This document shows, piece after piece, positions 46,556 to 55,411 of a stretch of 64,000 nucleotides of DNA; the first letter of the stretch is position 1, and each line of letters starts with the position of its first letter. A program made the position numbers and the translations under genes. The stretch is from IMG/VR virus record IMGVR_UViG_3300046010_009647, positions 1 to 64,000 of that record. One strand, given 5' to 3'. This stretch comes from a virus. The notes beneath the pieces were generated by a model that worked only from the letters and a program-made list of their open reading frames with translations, was not told where the DNA came from and did not search any database.

Positions 46556-48302
46556 AACTCATCTCCTTTTGTAGAGCTTCTAATGTTCGATACAGATATG
46601 GAGTTAAGTCCAATCTTGGGTCCGCAGCCATCGGAAGATCCGGTGCTTGCGGGTGGGGAGTCTGCATCATTCCCCCCACTAACCTGGCAAATGCAGAGTA
46701 TGCACCCTGTAATTCATTCACCATCCTGAATGGGAACCCAGATAACATCTCGGCCCGCTCCTCATCCGTCTTAGACGGGAAGAGGTACTTCAATGCTTCA
46801 ATGCTATCAACACCTAATTCTTGTAGGTTTCTTACAACAATTGAGTTGTTGAGAATATCTTGGGTAGAGTCCTCATAAACAGGGCCTAACCAACGCCATA
46901 GAACGGTGACATCTCCATCGGGAATAAGACCCATGACTCCTGGCGGAATCATCTGAGTCTCGATACAAGCCATCATAATCTTTTTGAGCTTGTCGTTATA
47001 CATTTGCATCGCTTGCTTATATGCTTCTTCTTCTTCCGGTGGGGCACCAGGGGCAAGTGACACAGGCTTCTCAAGTCCTGCTGCAGCAGCAAGAGTTGAC
47101 TTAAACAATTGCTCTTCCTGGTAAATAATTAATTCCAGACAACGACAAAGACCATGAGTGTAAATGGCATTTGCTTTTTTCTTCGACGTTGCAGATACAC
47201 GTCCAAACAACGACTTGTACTCTGTTGCTGTTACACCAGCAGAAATAGATAGTTCATCCACGCCGCCAAGGGCAGTACGGATCTCTTCTCGATACTGACG
47301 AGCAAATGCGTTTTGGTCACCAGTAATTGCATCTGGAACAATATAACCAACACGGTCGTTTGGCTCCAGGTTTGCAATAACGCGTGGAACACGGATCTGA
47401 CCATCAATACCACGGCTGACAGGGTCAGCCTTAAACATCGAACGGCTTAACGGAGAAGGACTTGTAAAGCCTGAGTTAGCAGCAATAGAGGGACGTTGTA
47501 CTGTAACATCGCCTCCAGCCTCCATAAGGTCTGTCTTGGGGCGAGACGACAACAGTGTTGGGTTACCAAAGAAGGTGATGTTTTTGCGCATGGTGCGCAT
47601 CAAATCATCATGCGTACAAATATGATTGGCCATTGCATCGAATTCACCGATGCCTTCTGTCGAAAATCCTTGTGGATTATTAAGAATTTCAACGCAAGGA
47701 ATAAAGCCAAGACTATTGGTTAACTGTTTTGTATTTCCTGTCAACGCATAGGTTGGCATATCAAAGTTCATCTCCGAATCGGAGTGAGTTTCTTCAATCT
47801 CAGTTGTTTTGATTGAAAGGCGAATATAGCGCTTAGCTCCAGGGCTATATGTGCTTTGATTCCCGGTCAGGTTTGTTGTATTAATATTCTCGCCAAAGCC
47901 ATTACCACGGCGCACCTTATAGCTGTAGATGATTACAACTTCATCCAGCTCGCCATCAACGTTGTAATAAGCACGATATTCGTGCTCACGAAAATAGTAG
48001 AGACGGTAATTATTTTTGGTTGGACGAATGTAAAAAAGACCTTTGCCATCACAGAGGAAATACTCCCAGATTGAATCCAGGCGCGTATCCATCTTGTTGT
48101 ACTTCATCACGCGATCAAGGAAATCCTTGCGCTGTGCACCGAAGTTGTCTTGAGATGGAAAGAATTCTACCCCTTGGCGAATGCCAAAGAGTTTCATCTG
48201 AGCAATATGAGACGCAACGATGCCCGTATCAACAACAATATTGCTGTCCTTATCCAGGTAAGCGTTGATGATTTCTTGTAAACGGGCCTTAGCGTCAGCC
48301 AT
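46032..48302 (-). CDS. Portal protein with long disordered C-terminal extension
   Basis: 756 residues. DKDSNIVVDTGIVASHIAQM, LDSIWEYFLCDGKGLFYIRP, NITFFGNPTLLSS and YREEIRTALGGVDELSIS are portal-type blocks, in the size class of N4-like portals. Residues 583-756 are Gly/Ser/Pro-rich with a basic end (NPPRGKRVRR) and coincide with the overlapping scaffold-like gene. Portals form the DNA entry dodecamer at one capsid vertex. Confidence 0.85.
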   Translation of the reverse strand: MADAKARLQEIINAYLDKDSNIVVDTGIVASHIAQMKLFGIRQGVEFFPSQDNFGAQRKDFLDRVMKYNKMDTRLDSIWEYFLCDGKGLFYIRPTKNNYRLYYFREHEYRAYYNVDGELDEVVIIYSYKVRRGNGFGENINTTNLTGNQSTYSPGAKRYIRLSIKTTEIEETHSDSEMNFDMPTYALTGNTKQLTNSLGFIPCVEILNNPQGFSTEGIGEFDAMANHICTHDDLMRTMRKNITFFGNPTLLSSRPKTDLMEAGGDVTVQRPSIAANSGFTSPSPLSRSMFKADPVSRGIDGQIRVPRVIANLEPNDRVGYIVPDAITGDQNAFARQYREEIRTALGGVDELSISAGVTATEYKSLFGRVSATSKKKANAIYTHGLCRCLELIIYQEEQLFKSTLAAAAGLEKPVSLAPGAPPEEEEAYKQAMQMYNDKLKKIMMACIETQMIPPGVMGLIPDGDVTVLWRWLGPVYEDSTQDILNNSIVVRNLQELGVDSIEALKYLFPSKTDEERAEMLSGFPFRMVNELQGAYSAFARLVGGMMQTPHPQAPDLPMAADPRLDLTPYLYRTLEALQKEMSYAGRYRPIDPTDEPDSGSGGSQQLRGAQLPGSTSSPGSSGSSGPVSGGYELPPSGTSGGPQLPIRPVSVRPPIPIGESGQPMGIGVQQGGEPAERTSSIPVPGSTISSDDTVRPGQLRPASAPSYATIGSADLASQPDILAQLFPNLLGSILGGRSGPAPVESRNPPRGKRVRR

Positions 48303-48336
48303 TATTCACCTTGTTCTTTAATTAAATACTAGCAGC

Positions 48337-48681
48337 TCAGGAGACGTACTTAGCATCAAAGCTAGAAGGAACATCAGCCTGTCTACCCAATGGATTTTGT
48401 CTGTTGTAATCACGAATATATTGACGAAAATCACCACGATTTGGGAACATGTTTTTAAAACGTAGCTCCTCTACTTCATTGAGGAATTGTCCTTGTGTCA
48501 TGGGAAGACGAGGGTCTTGTCCCACAGGAATACCCTGGGAGAGCAACTGGACATCCATACCACCACCCTGATAAGGTAACGGCATCATTTGACCAAATCC
48601 GCCACGATAGACGAGATCACTTACTGCACTTCCGTTGCCTGGCATTCCAGGAACTCCATATCCGCCATCTGTTCTAATCAT
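48337..48681 (-). CDS. Small head-region protein
   Basis: 114 residues from ATG 48681, preceded by GAGGTGG. Gly/Met-rich N-terminus (MIRTDGGYGVPGMPGNGSAV) and a helical C-terminal part (EELRFKNMFPNRGDFRQYIR). Between AbrB-like and portal genes. May be a head completion protein. Not recognised. Confidence 0.55.
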   Translation of the reverse strand: MIRTDGGYGVPGMPGNGSAVSDLVYRGGFGQMMPLPYQGGGMDVQLLSQGIPVGQDPRLPMTQGQFLNEVEELRFKNMFPNRGDFRQYIRDYNRQNPLGRQADVPSSFDAKYVS

Positions 48682-48703
48682 TGCATGCCACCTCAATCCG
48701 TTT

Positions 48704-48709
48704 ATTCTA
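48704..48709 (-). promoter_or_regulatory. Recurrent -10-like TAGAAT (site 5)
   Basis: GTAGAATAAA on the minus strand, 23 nt before ATG 48681, overlapping the end of the AbrB-like gene. Confidence 0.4.
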
Positions 48710-48889
48710 CTCTTCTATAACCTCGTAACCAGCAGCGTCATTAACCTTGGAAATGATAATACCAGTACCACGAACATCCCAATTAAGTACGTCACCTTCT
48801 TGCCAGCCCAGCTCTTCCGTCACCTCATCGGGAAGTACAATGTAAGGCTCTCCGTTCTCGTCCTCCTGGACTTCAAGGATGTAGCTCAT
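48707..48889 (-). CDS. AbrB/SpoVT-type DNA-binding protein
   Basis: 60 residues. YIVLPDEVTEELGWQEGDVL is the swapped-hairpin beta-alpha motif of AbrB/MazE proteins, followed by a WDVRGTGIIISKV strand. It usually binds operators as a dimer. Such small proteins are common in cyanophages. ATGA overlap with the upstream membrane protein gene. Confidence 0.75.
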   Translation of the reverse strand: MSYILEVQEDENGEPYIVLPDEVTEELGWQEGDVLNWDVRGTGIIISKVNDAAGYEVIEE

Positions 48890-49188
48890 TTTGACTCAAG
48901 TAATTTCTCAACTAGCTTATCAAGCTTTGCGTTGATCTGATTGAAGTTGTCATGCATCTGCTGGATTTCTCTCAGGAAGTCTACCTTGAGAACGTACTCC
49001 AAAGGCATACGTTTTAAATCGTCTTCCAAGACGTCAATCCTTCGTTTTTGCGAACCAATGTAATTAAAAGCTTGTTGAATCTGGTCGTTTTGCCTGCCAA
49101 GGATTTTACCTGCGACCCAACTGCCACCGGTAATGGCTGATACAACGGCCGTCAAACCGATAGCAATGTACTCAGGTCCCACGACCAA
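48886..49188 (-). CDS. Membrane protein with coiled coil
   Basis: About 100 residues; TTG 49188 or GTG 49182 start. One N-terminal membrane helix (EYIAIGLTAVVSAITGGSWV), then a coiled coil from GSQKRRIDVLEDDLKRMPLE to the end. The architecture fits a spanin-, holin-like or virion membrane protein. Coupled to the AbrB-like gene. Confidence 0.55.
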   Translation of the reverse strand: MVVGPEYIAIGLTAVVSAITGGSWVAGKILGRQNDQIQQAFNYIGSQKRRIDVLEDDLKRMPLEYVLKVDFLREIQQMHDNFNQINAKLDKLVEKLLESK

Positions 49189-49204
49189 ATTTCGCTTTTT
49201 TCTA

Positions 49205-49210
49205 ATTCTA
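49205..49210 (-). promoter_or_regulatory. Recurrent -10-like TAGAAT (site 6)
   Basis: TTAGAATTAG on the minus strand, 17 nt before the membrane protein gene. Confidence 0.35.
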
Positions 49211-49214
49211 ATGT

Positions 49215-50741
49215 TTAGTAATCAAGTTGCAATTTACCTTTGCGCATAAGACCATTAATCATCCAGACAAGGGCATCAACGCAGTCGTCATGGCTACTAA
49301 CGCCAAAGTTAGTCAGCTCTTCAAACATAGCGGTAAAGTTGCGATATCGATTGAAGATGATCTTACGGTCCTCAAAAAGACCCATGCAACCACGGAAGCG
49401 TGCCAATTTATCAGCACGGAATCCTTTGACGGGATGCCAATTTAAGTTGTAAAGACTCTCGTTATTTAGGCATACACGTTTGAAGTCAGCTTCCAGGGAA
49501 GCCTGGTACTGTACAGCTTCTGAATAGATGTCACACGTGGAGTAAGTCGGAAAGTAATTACCGTTTTCATCTCGACCAAGTACCGACCAATCATTAAGCA
49601 GTTCTTTGAGGGCATCTAGTTTTTCTAGGTTGCCCATCACGCGTAAACGACGGTAGTCAATAACGTGAATCTGGTCGCCAATGCGTCCACCAAGAACCAT
49701 CACAGTGTAATCATTCTTCTCTTTGGTACCAGCGGATAAATCAACGCCAATAGCAAGCGTATCAAACTCTGTAGAGATCTCGGCTTTAACAATTAGCTCA
49801 GGCGCAAGCGATAGTTCGTTTTGCCTGATGACTTGATTCATGTACTGGAAAGAGAAAGCAATTGGCGCTTGCCGTTTCTTTTCCTTAAGGTAATCCAGTG
49901 ACCACATATCAGGCCAATAAGATCGTTCATCCCCTGTTTTAGGATCGTTAAGGATTGCAGAAAGAACAATTTGTAACCAGTTGTTTTGCGTGTTGAATGT
50001 TGTTGCATGAATGTCATCATGTCGAAAGCGCGTACCAAGGCAGATTGCCCTAGCTCCTTCAAACATGGTGGGTGCGATCACAGCATTCCAGTTATCCTGC
50101 ATCTGCTTACGAATGTCAGGGTTAGAAATGTCTGCTGCTGATTTGATGGCGTCATCGATGATGACCAAGTGTGAACGCTTGGAGGTCACTGAGCCCTTAA
50201 GACCTGCTGCACAAAGCGTAAATTGTTCTTCACCTGTGGTGTCGATACCAGCAAACTTGTGATCAATAGACCAGTACTCATTACTGGTGACGTTCTTTAA
50301 AAGACGGACCGTTGGAAAAACTTCTTGGTAGCGTTTGCTTTCAATGATACGTTTGATGGTTGCTGACTTGGAACGCGCAATATCAACCGTGTAAGACAAA
50401 TAGAGGATCTGTAGCGGCTTCTTGGCTTGTGTATGGATACCAATGGCCCAAGCTGTAAACAAACCAAGGACCGTACTCTTGGCTGATCCCCTAGGCGCCA
50501 GGAGATCAACGTTTGGTCCTGCAATCTTTAAGAGGCAACTGCTGTCTTCACCTGTCACAAAGTGACGATGCCATTCTTTGTGATGATGAGCCGGAGGTTT
50601 ATCTGCTACATACTCACAGAAAAAACCAAAATCTTCCCTTGCTTTCTCCAGGGATTCAAGATTTCGGGGAACACGAATTTGCTGTCTGCGTGCCGCAGCT
50701 TGTGCATTACGTCGATACGCAAGATGTTGATACGCAGGCAC
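49215..50741 (-). CDS. terL: Terminase large subunit
   Basis: 508 residues, GTG start. ATPase: Walker A LLAPRGSAKST (about 80-90) and Walker B LVIIDDAI, with Asp in place of the more common Glu; motif III LGTRF. Nuclease: IGVDLSAG, then a C-terminal SHDDCVDALVW with the acidic metal ligands. It drives packaging and cuts concatemers. Confidence 0.9.
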   Translation of the reverse strand: MPAYQHLAYRRNAQAAARRQQIRVPRNLESLEKAREDFGFFCEYVADKPPAHHHKEWHRHFVTGEDSSCLLKIAGPNVDLLAPRGSAKSTVLGLFTAWAIGIHTQAKKPLQILYLSYTVDIARSKSATIKRIIESKRYQEVFPTVRLLKNVTSNEYWSIDHKFAGIDTTGEEQFTLCAAGLKGSVTSKRSHLVIIDDAIKSAADISNPDIRKQMQDNWNAVIAPTMFEGARAICLGTRFRHDDIHATTFNTQNNWLQIVLSAILNDPKTGDERSYWPDMWSLDYLKEKKRQAPIAFSFQYMNQVIRQNELSLAPELIVKAEISTEFDTLAIGVDLSAGTKEKNDYTVMVLGGRIGDQIHVIDYRRLRVMGNLEKLDALKELLNDWSVLGRDENGNYFPTYSTCDIYSEAVQYQASLEADFKRVCLNNESLYNLNWHPVKGFRADKLARFRGCMGLFEDRKIIFNRYRNFTAMFEELTNFGVSSHDDCVDALVWMINGLMRKGKLQLDY

Positions 50742-50771
50742 AGTAAGTATTGTTCAGTGTATTACTGAATA

Positions 50772-51131
50772 CTACCTCATTTGCCGTCTTCGTTGCTCTT
50801 CTTCTGTTCTTTGTACTTGCGAGCTTTGTCCAGGGCGGCCTTGCGCTTCTCCTTGTCCGACATCTCGCTGCCGTCCTCGTTCTTGGCCTCTTTCTTCTTG
50901 AAATGTTCCAGGAGTTCTGGAGGCATTTTGTTCTTGCTCATTTTGCTTATTATTACGGATAGCGTTTAAAACTTCAGCACCTTCAGATGCAGGGGATTCA
51001 CCACCAACGGGTGCTCCTTGTAAACGACGAATCCCGCCAAAGCGATTTTTCTGAAGCTGCTGAACAACGTTCATTAAACCACCAGCGAGGTTGGCGTCGG
51101 GAGCAGCTTGGGCTTGTGGTGCTGGGTTCAT
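50772..51131 (-). CDS. Hydrophilic Gln/Arg-rich protein
   Basis: 119 residues. The N-terminal part has MNPAPQAQAAPDANLAGGLM and a helix. The last 60 residues are almost only Gln, Glu, Arg and Gly and surely disordered. Upstream of terL. May be a DNA-binding packaging accessory, by composition only. Confidence 0.5.
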   Translation of the reverse strand: MNPAPQAQAAPDANLAGGLMNVVQQLQKNRFGGIRRLQGAPVGGESPASEGAEVLNAIRNNKQNEQEQNASRTPGTFQEERGQERGRQRDVGQGEAQGRPGQSSQVQRTEEEQRRRQMR

Positions 51132-51146
51132 GAGTTTTATTTTAAA

Positions 51147-51773
51147 TCAACTTTCCTCATACTGCATCTTTGCCCAGATGCTCATCGAGGCTTCTTCCAA
51201 GGGAATCTCAATGGGATCATCTTTGAAGATCACCATTAATTCACGAATGGCGCGGTCAGCACCAGCCATCAATAAACCTTTACGATCTCGACTAGAAGTA
51301 AATTGCTCAATCTGAGCAATCGTACCGCGTAATTCTTTTTGCATACCAGCGATGCGTGCAACGCCTGCATCACGTTTTACGACACCATTATCTACGTCGT
51401 CACGTAATTTACGGATATCTTCTTGCATCTCCTCAATTTCATAGAGGAGTTTCCTACGGTGATCCGGTTTAGGGTAGTGGCTTTTAACCCACTGCTCACA
51501 TGGAACAATACTTCCTTTGTAACCAAGAAACCTGGCGTATAGGTAGCACTCGATTATCGAAAAAGTTTCTTCAGCAAAACTAACGAAAGCGTCTTGTTCA
51601 GCAGAGTCGATATTATCAACCCACTGATCAAACAGCTCAATATCGATAAGCTCGTTGCGCCTGGTTGTAGTCGCGGGTTTCGTCAGCTTGCTTGAACTCC
51701 TGTCCTTGAGAAGCGGAAGTTCGTTGTTCTTCTGCGCCTTTACCGATGGTTTCACGTTCTTGGGTTCCGGCAT
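51147..51773 (-). CDS. Candidate terminase small subunit
   Basis: 208 residues. Charged disordered N-terminus, then helices including FDQWVDNIDSAEQDAFVSFA and a coiled coil EIEEMQEDIRKLRDDVDNG. Position one gene before terL and the helical, coiled-coil layout fit a small terminase, but no HTH is certain. The first 137 nt overlap the upstream gene in another frame. Confidence 0.45.
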   Translation of the reverse strand: MPEPKNVKPSVKAQKNNELPLLKDRSSSKLTKPATTTRRNELIDIELFDQWVDNIDSAEQDAFVSFAEETFSIIECYLYARFLGYKGSIVPCEQWVKSHYPKPDHRRKLLYEIEEMQEDIRKLRDDVDNGVVKRDAGVARIAGMQKELRGTIAQIEQFTSSRDRKGLLMAGADRAIRELMVIFKDDPIEIPLEEASMSIWAKMQYEES

Positions 51774-51885
51774 CTTCTAATTTCTTCTTAGAGAAACTAT
51801 AAGCCACTTCCGCAGCTTGCTTATATTTATCTAGATCAAACCAGTCATCGGCTTCGGTTTGACCTGCAGGCACGCTACTGGTCAT
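51637..51885 (-). CDS. Small hypothetical protein (paralogue pair, member 1)
   Basis: 82 residues, MTSSVPAGQTEADDWFDLDK. The first 20 residues closely match the next gene upstream (MTSSVPAGQSSADDYFDIDK), so the two arose by duplication. The remainder is Gln/Glu-rich and overlaps the candidate small terminase in another frame. Confidence 0.55.
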   Translation of the reverse strand: MTSSVPAGQTEADDWFDLDKYKQAAEVAYSFSKKKLEDAGTQERETIGKGAEEQRTSASQGQEFKQADETRDYNQAQRAYRY

Positions 51886-51906
51886 GACTCATTTCTCCTT
51901 AAGTGA

Positions 51907-52086
51907 TCAGAAGTTGCTCATCATGCTGGCAAGGCCCTGAGCAAAGATGTTGCGACGACCTTCCGTCGATTCTTGACGCTTTTGACGACCTTTAGAACCT
52001 TCTAGCTTATCAAGAAGTTGTTGAAACTTATCGATATCAAAGTAGTCGTCGGCAGAAGACTGCCCAGCGGGAACAGAAGAAGTCAT
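51907..52086 (-). CDS. Small hypothetical protein (paralogue pair, member 2)
   Basis: 59 residues, MTSSVPAGQSSADDYFDIDK, then a basic helix (LLDKLEGSKGRQKRQEST) and an end GLASMMSNF. N-terminus shared with the neighbouring 82-residue protein. Function unknown. The conserved N-terminus may bind a common virion partner. Confidence 0.6.
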   Translation of the reverse strand: MTSSVPAGQSSADDYFDIDKFQQLLDKLEGSKGRQKRQESTEGRRNIFAQGLASMMSNF

Positions 52087-52124
52087 TGTAATAACGCTTG
52101 GTTATGTATCTATTTTAAACAGTA

Positions 52125-52811
52125 TTAACCAAAGACTGAACCAATTAAACCATACATGGAGCCAGCTAACTGCATTTTGCCAATACTTTTATCTGCTGAT
52201 GTCCTTTGCTTCATGGATTCCAGACTGTACTTACCTGTTGTTTCGGCGACATCACGAGAAGCCTGGGCCTCAATACCTGCAACTTTTTCAAGCCCCGCAT
52301 TGATAATTGGCTGTAGATCCAGCTTGCCTTTAACTTCAATGTTGGCAACTGCCTGGCGCCATTCAGATTCTTTATCTGCGCCGTATTTAACACCTTCTAA
52401 ACCAAGGCTTGCTGCATATTTCTGTGCATCAGAGTAGGCACGGGCAACTTCTTTATCGGCATCAGCGCGAATACCAGCGGAACTAACTTGTGCGTTAGCG
52501 CCGATCTGCGCAGCGTTTTGAGACCATTGACCTTGGATGTTAGCAAGATTTTCTTGACCTGTTTGAAGGGTTTGAAAAATACCTGCATAGTCAGAAGCAC
52601 TAAGAGGATTTGTTGCAGCAGGATTAAAATCGCTAGGGGTATTGTTACTTTCTCTAGTAGGTTTTCCTATCCATGTATCCCTACCTTGGGAATACGATTT
52701 AATGTCGCCGTAATTAACGTTGTTATACTGCCTTGCAATTTGTTTGGCTTCTTGACGACTTACACCACCATCGGATGATGCAGCTTTTTTAACATCTTGC
52801 TTCCAGCCCAT
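52125..52811 (-). CDS. Helical virion protein
   Basis: 228 residues. N-terminal SSDGGVSRQEAKQIARQYNN, then long Ala/Gln-rich helices (ADADKEVARAYSDAQKYAAS) and a hydrophobic C-terminal MQLAGSMYGLIGSVFG. Suited to an internal ejection protein. No enzyme motif. Confidence 0.5.
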   Translation of the reverse strand: MGWKQDVKKAASSDGGVSRQEAKQIARQYNNVNYGDIKSYSQGRDTWIGKPTRESNNTPSDFNPAATNPLSASDYAGIFQTLQTGQENLANIQGQWSQNAAQIGANAQVSSAGIRADADKEVARAYSDAQKYAASLGLEGVKYGADKESEWRQAVANIEVKGKLDLQPIINAGLEKVAGIEAQASRDVAETTGKYSLESMKQRTSADKSIGKMQLAGSMYGLIGSVFG

Positions 52812-52813
52812 TG

Positions 52814-53497
52814 TTACGCTCCGTATTGATAGTTAATCGCCTGTACAGGAGAAGGACCCGCAGCTTTTGCAATAGTAGGATAACGATTGGTTAAACGTCC
52901 AGTTGCATCACGTTCTGGTGTTCCAAAGATGTTAGAAAGCATCTCTTGTTGAGGAGTCATCACTTTGCCAGATGAAATCAGATCTCTTTTCAACATGTCC
53001 GCAAATGCCTGAGGACTGCGGATGCCTAAGCTCTCAGCAGTCTTTCCGAATCCACTATATTCATCAGCGGTGTAACCAATACCCTGCTGACCATAAACAG
53101 ATTCTGCAAGATTACGGTAAGAAGGACTTGCATAGTCAACTTCTTTTTTGTAGCTTCTTGCGAGGCTTTTTTCAATAAATTCAGGATTAGAGAAACGATC
53201 GCGGTAAGCTTCTAAAAAGGCTTCAGCACCTCCTCGATTACCACCTTTTACAAGGCTTTTAAACTGCGATTTAATCGCTCTACGGCGTTGCGGAGAAGCC
53301 CTGACTTGATCAAGACCATAAGCGTTGAGCTTCTCCTGAAGAGGCGTCATTTGATACGCAGCAGGACCGCCTCCACTGACAGCACCACCAATGCCGCCAA
53401 GAAGACCACCAGCAACAGCACCAATCGGTCCAAAAACAGATCCTGCTGCTGCGCCGCTTACCCCTCCTCCAAGTAAACCTCCGATATCAAACGCCAT
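52814..53497 (-). CDS. Gly-rich membrane-active virion protein
   Basis: 227 residues. The first 45 are a glycine-zipper-like hydrophobic stretch (GSVFGPIGAVAGGLLGGIGG). The rest is soluble and helical (LNAYGLDQVRASPQRRRAIK). Glycine-zipper ends are seen in proteins that enter membranes during DNA ejection. The role is inferred. Confidence 0.5.
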   Translation of the reverse strand: MAFDIGGLLGGGVSGAAAGSVFGPIGAVAGGLLGGIGGAVSGGGPAAYQMTPLQEKLNAYGLDQVRASPQRRRAIKSQFKSLVKGGNRGGAEAFLEAYRDRFSNPEFIEKSLARSYKKEVDYASPSYRNLAESVYGQQGIGYTADEYSGFGKTAESLGIRSPQAFADMLKRDLISSGKVMTPQQEMLSNIFGTPERDATGRLTNRYPTIAKAAGPSPVQAINYQYGA

Positions 53498-53544
53498 TTG
53501 GGGATACGACCTTATCTAATGACTTTATTTTAACTGTAAGGAAT

Positions 53545-53988
53545 CTAAGCAACAAAGGAAGAGTAACGCCCAGCAAGACCAGGGTTTCTAATGCCTTGAA
53601 GCATTTGAGCCTGACGATAGTTTGGATCATTAACAGAAAATTTAGCTGCCCAACGAGGAGCATCTTTCTGTTCAAAAATATCTTTGTTCTGTGCAAAAAG
53701 ATTTGTACCAAAGTCAAGATCACGCATAATGCCGCCAAGCTGCTGCATCTGTTGGAAGGACTGATTGGTATTACTTGTGCCCATCATGCCAAGGCCAAGG
53801 TTGGCCAAGCCAAGAAGACCAGCCGCTTGTCCCATACCACCGCCAGCGCCGCCATAACTAGGAGCGGAACCACCAAAACCACCGACATTTAAAGACGCGC
53901 CACCAAAGGGATTGGAAGCTAACGAATCCCCAATTCCACCGAACGCACCGGCTGAATCAACGCCAAAGACAGGATTTGTAAAAGACAT
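53545..53988 (-). CDS. Gly-rich virion protein
   Basis: 147 residues. Gly/Ala/Ser-rich N-terminal half (FGGIGDSLASNPFGGASLNV), then a polar C-terminal half ending AGRYSSFVA. Member of a run of small internal or tail proteins. Not recognised. Confidence 0.5.
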   Translation of the reverse strand: MSFTNPVFGVDSAGAFGGIGDSLASNPFGGASLNVGGFGGSAPSYGGAGGGMGQAAGLLGLANLGLGMMGTSNTNQSFQQMQQLGGIMRDLDFGTNLFAQNKDIFEQKDAPRWAAKFSVNDPNYRQAQMLQGIRNPGLAGRYSSFVA

Positions 53989-53993
53989 TTTAT

Positions 53994-54467
53994 TTAGAGG
54001 TTTCCAATGTACTGCCTTTGGGTAAAGGGATTCGCCGCAGTGCGTTGAGACCCTTGTTTAATCATATCGACCATAGGCCCAGAGAAGCGGTACTTCTCTG
54101 ACATAGCCTCCTGCCACTTATTAGGAAGATTAAGCAAGCCAGCAAAGATATTTGATTCCATACCAAGACGCTGCTTTTCGCGTGCAACATCTTTCATGTA
54201 AGGGCCAAGGACTTCGAGTTGTTCACGAAGGCGTTGAGGATCGTTTTCACGTTGACGATTCATTTCACCCCAATAGATCAAGGGGCCATACTCCTCACCA
54301 AAAGCCTCTTTAAACTGTTTTACACCCTCTGGATCGATGTTGTAACGACCAGCTAAATTAGGCTGTGTAGCTTGATTACCAAAGCCCTGTACATTTAATT
54401 GGCCGCCATAGTTGGTATACAGCGAGGGAGTACTAGCTTGTCCTAGGCCAAAGATATTTGGGGCCAT
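53994..54467 (-). CDS. Hypothetical virion protein
   Basis: 157 residues from ATG 54467, MAPNIFGLGQASTPSLYTNY. Contains YGPLIYWGEMNRQRENDPQR and a helical segment. Starts 3 nt after the stop of the upstream gene. A TTG 6 nt earlier is an alternative start. Confidence 0.5.
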   Translation of the reverse strand: MAPNIFGLGQASTPSLYTNYGGQLNVQGFGNQATQPNLAGRYNIDPEGVKQFKEAFGEEYGPLIYWGEMNRQRENDPQRLREQLEVLGPYMKDVAREKQRLGMESNIFAGLLNLPNKWQEAMSEKYRFSGPMVDMIKQGSQRTAANPFTQRQYIGNL

Positions 54468-54469
54468 GA

Positions 54470-55375
54470 TCAACCAAAGCTAATTTGAGGAGCTTGCAGG
54501 GTGGAGCCTGCGTAAGGGTTGGCAGTTAACGCAGTACGTAGGTTGGCACCCGCTTGTTGCTGCGCACCAGTAGCAAGTTGACCAGCAGTTGAAATGGTGC
54601 CAAGCATTGCATAATTCTGACCCTGCGTATTGATCAAAGCTTGTTGACGGGCAAGTTGCTCATTCAAGCGTTGACGAAGAATAGGATCAATCCGCTTTTC
54701 AGATTGAATCATCATATCTACATCGTTTTGACGCAGATCTTGAACGGCTTGCAGAGTGGGCTGGAGATATGCACCACCATACTGCTGTGCAATCTGCGCC
54801 TGAACTTCTGCATCCTTCATCGCTTCTGCGCGTTCTTTCGCACGTTGTCCACGAGAAGCAGAAGAACCACCCTCCCTGCCAGCAATTTCTTCACCGGTTG
54901 CTTCAGCTTTTGCTTTTTCTGCCATGCCACCAAGACCTTGGGCCACAGCAGGAGCAAGTAAGCCGCCAGCTAAACCAATCGCAGCACCGGGGAGGCCGCC
55001 AACGCGAGCACCAAGGGCAGCTGCACCTAAGGCTGTTGGAATACCTACGCCAGCAGTGATGCCTGCTTCCAAGGTGCGTCCTTCTTGTGCTGAACCTACG
55101 GCGCTAAGAATAGAAGGGGCAGCAGCCAAGGCACCGCCTAGCAGTTGACCACGAGGAAATAATGCACCGGCTTGTTGCATAGCTTGAGCGCCTCTTTGCC
55201 CGCCTACGCCAAACATATTTCCAACATTCTGTGCTTGACGTTGCCCGTAAGCAGCAAACGAAGCTCTTGGATCTCGAGCGTAACCTTGAGCTGCGGTTAA
55301 GAGGTCATAAGGAACAATGGCACCGCCCTGTGCAATACGCTCAGAGGGACCGCCAGTAGAGCTGTAAGTCGCCAT
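54470..55375 (-). CDS. Ala/Gly-rich virion protein with membrane-like helices
   Basis: 301 residues. Hydrophobic Gly/Ala helices in the middle (GITAGVGIPTALGAAALGAR, GAAIGLAGGLLAPAVAQGLG) are followed by a long Gln-rich helix. Similar in style to the gene at 44842. Likely an internal core or ejection protein. Confidence 0.5.
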   Translation of the reverse strand: MATYSSTGGPSERIAQGGAIVPYDLLTAAQGYARDPRASFAAYGQRQAQNVGNMFGVGGQRGAQAMQQAGALFPRGQLLGGALAAAPSILSAVGSAQEGRTLEAGITAGVGIPTALGAAALGARVGGLPGAAIGLAGGLLAPAVAQGLGGMAEKAKAEATGEEIAGREGGSSASRGQRAKERAEAMKDAEVQAQIAQQYGGAYLQPTLQAVQDLRQNDVDMMIQSEKRIDPILRQRLNEQLARQQALINTQGQNYAMLGTISTAGQLATGAQQQAGANLRTALTANPYAGSTLQAPQISFG

Positions 55376-55411
55376 TAATTTATTGAATGTCTTTTATTTA
55401 AATAAATTCTA

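Noticed and set aside
45449-46729. Long plus-strand open frames opposite the scaffold-like and portal genes
   Set aside because: Low-complexity shadows of Gly/Pro/Gln-rich minus-strand genes. No SD and no recognisable protein.
51139-51144. TAAAAT as a -10 element for the gene starting at 51131
   Set aside because: Only 8 nt separate it from the start codon, too close for a transcript leader unless leaderless. Treated as chance.
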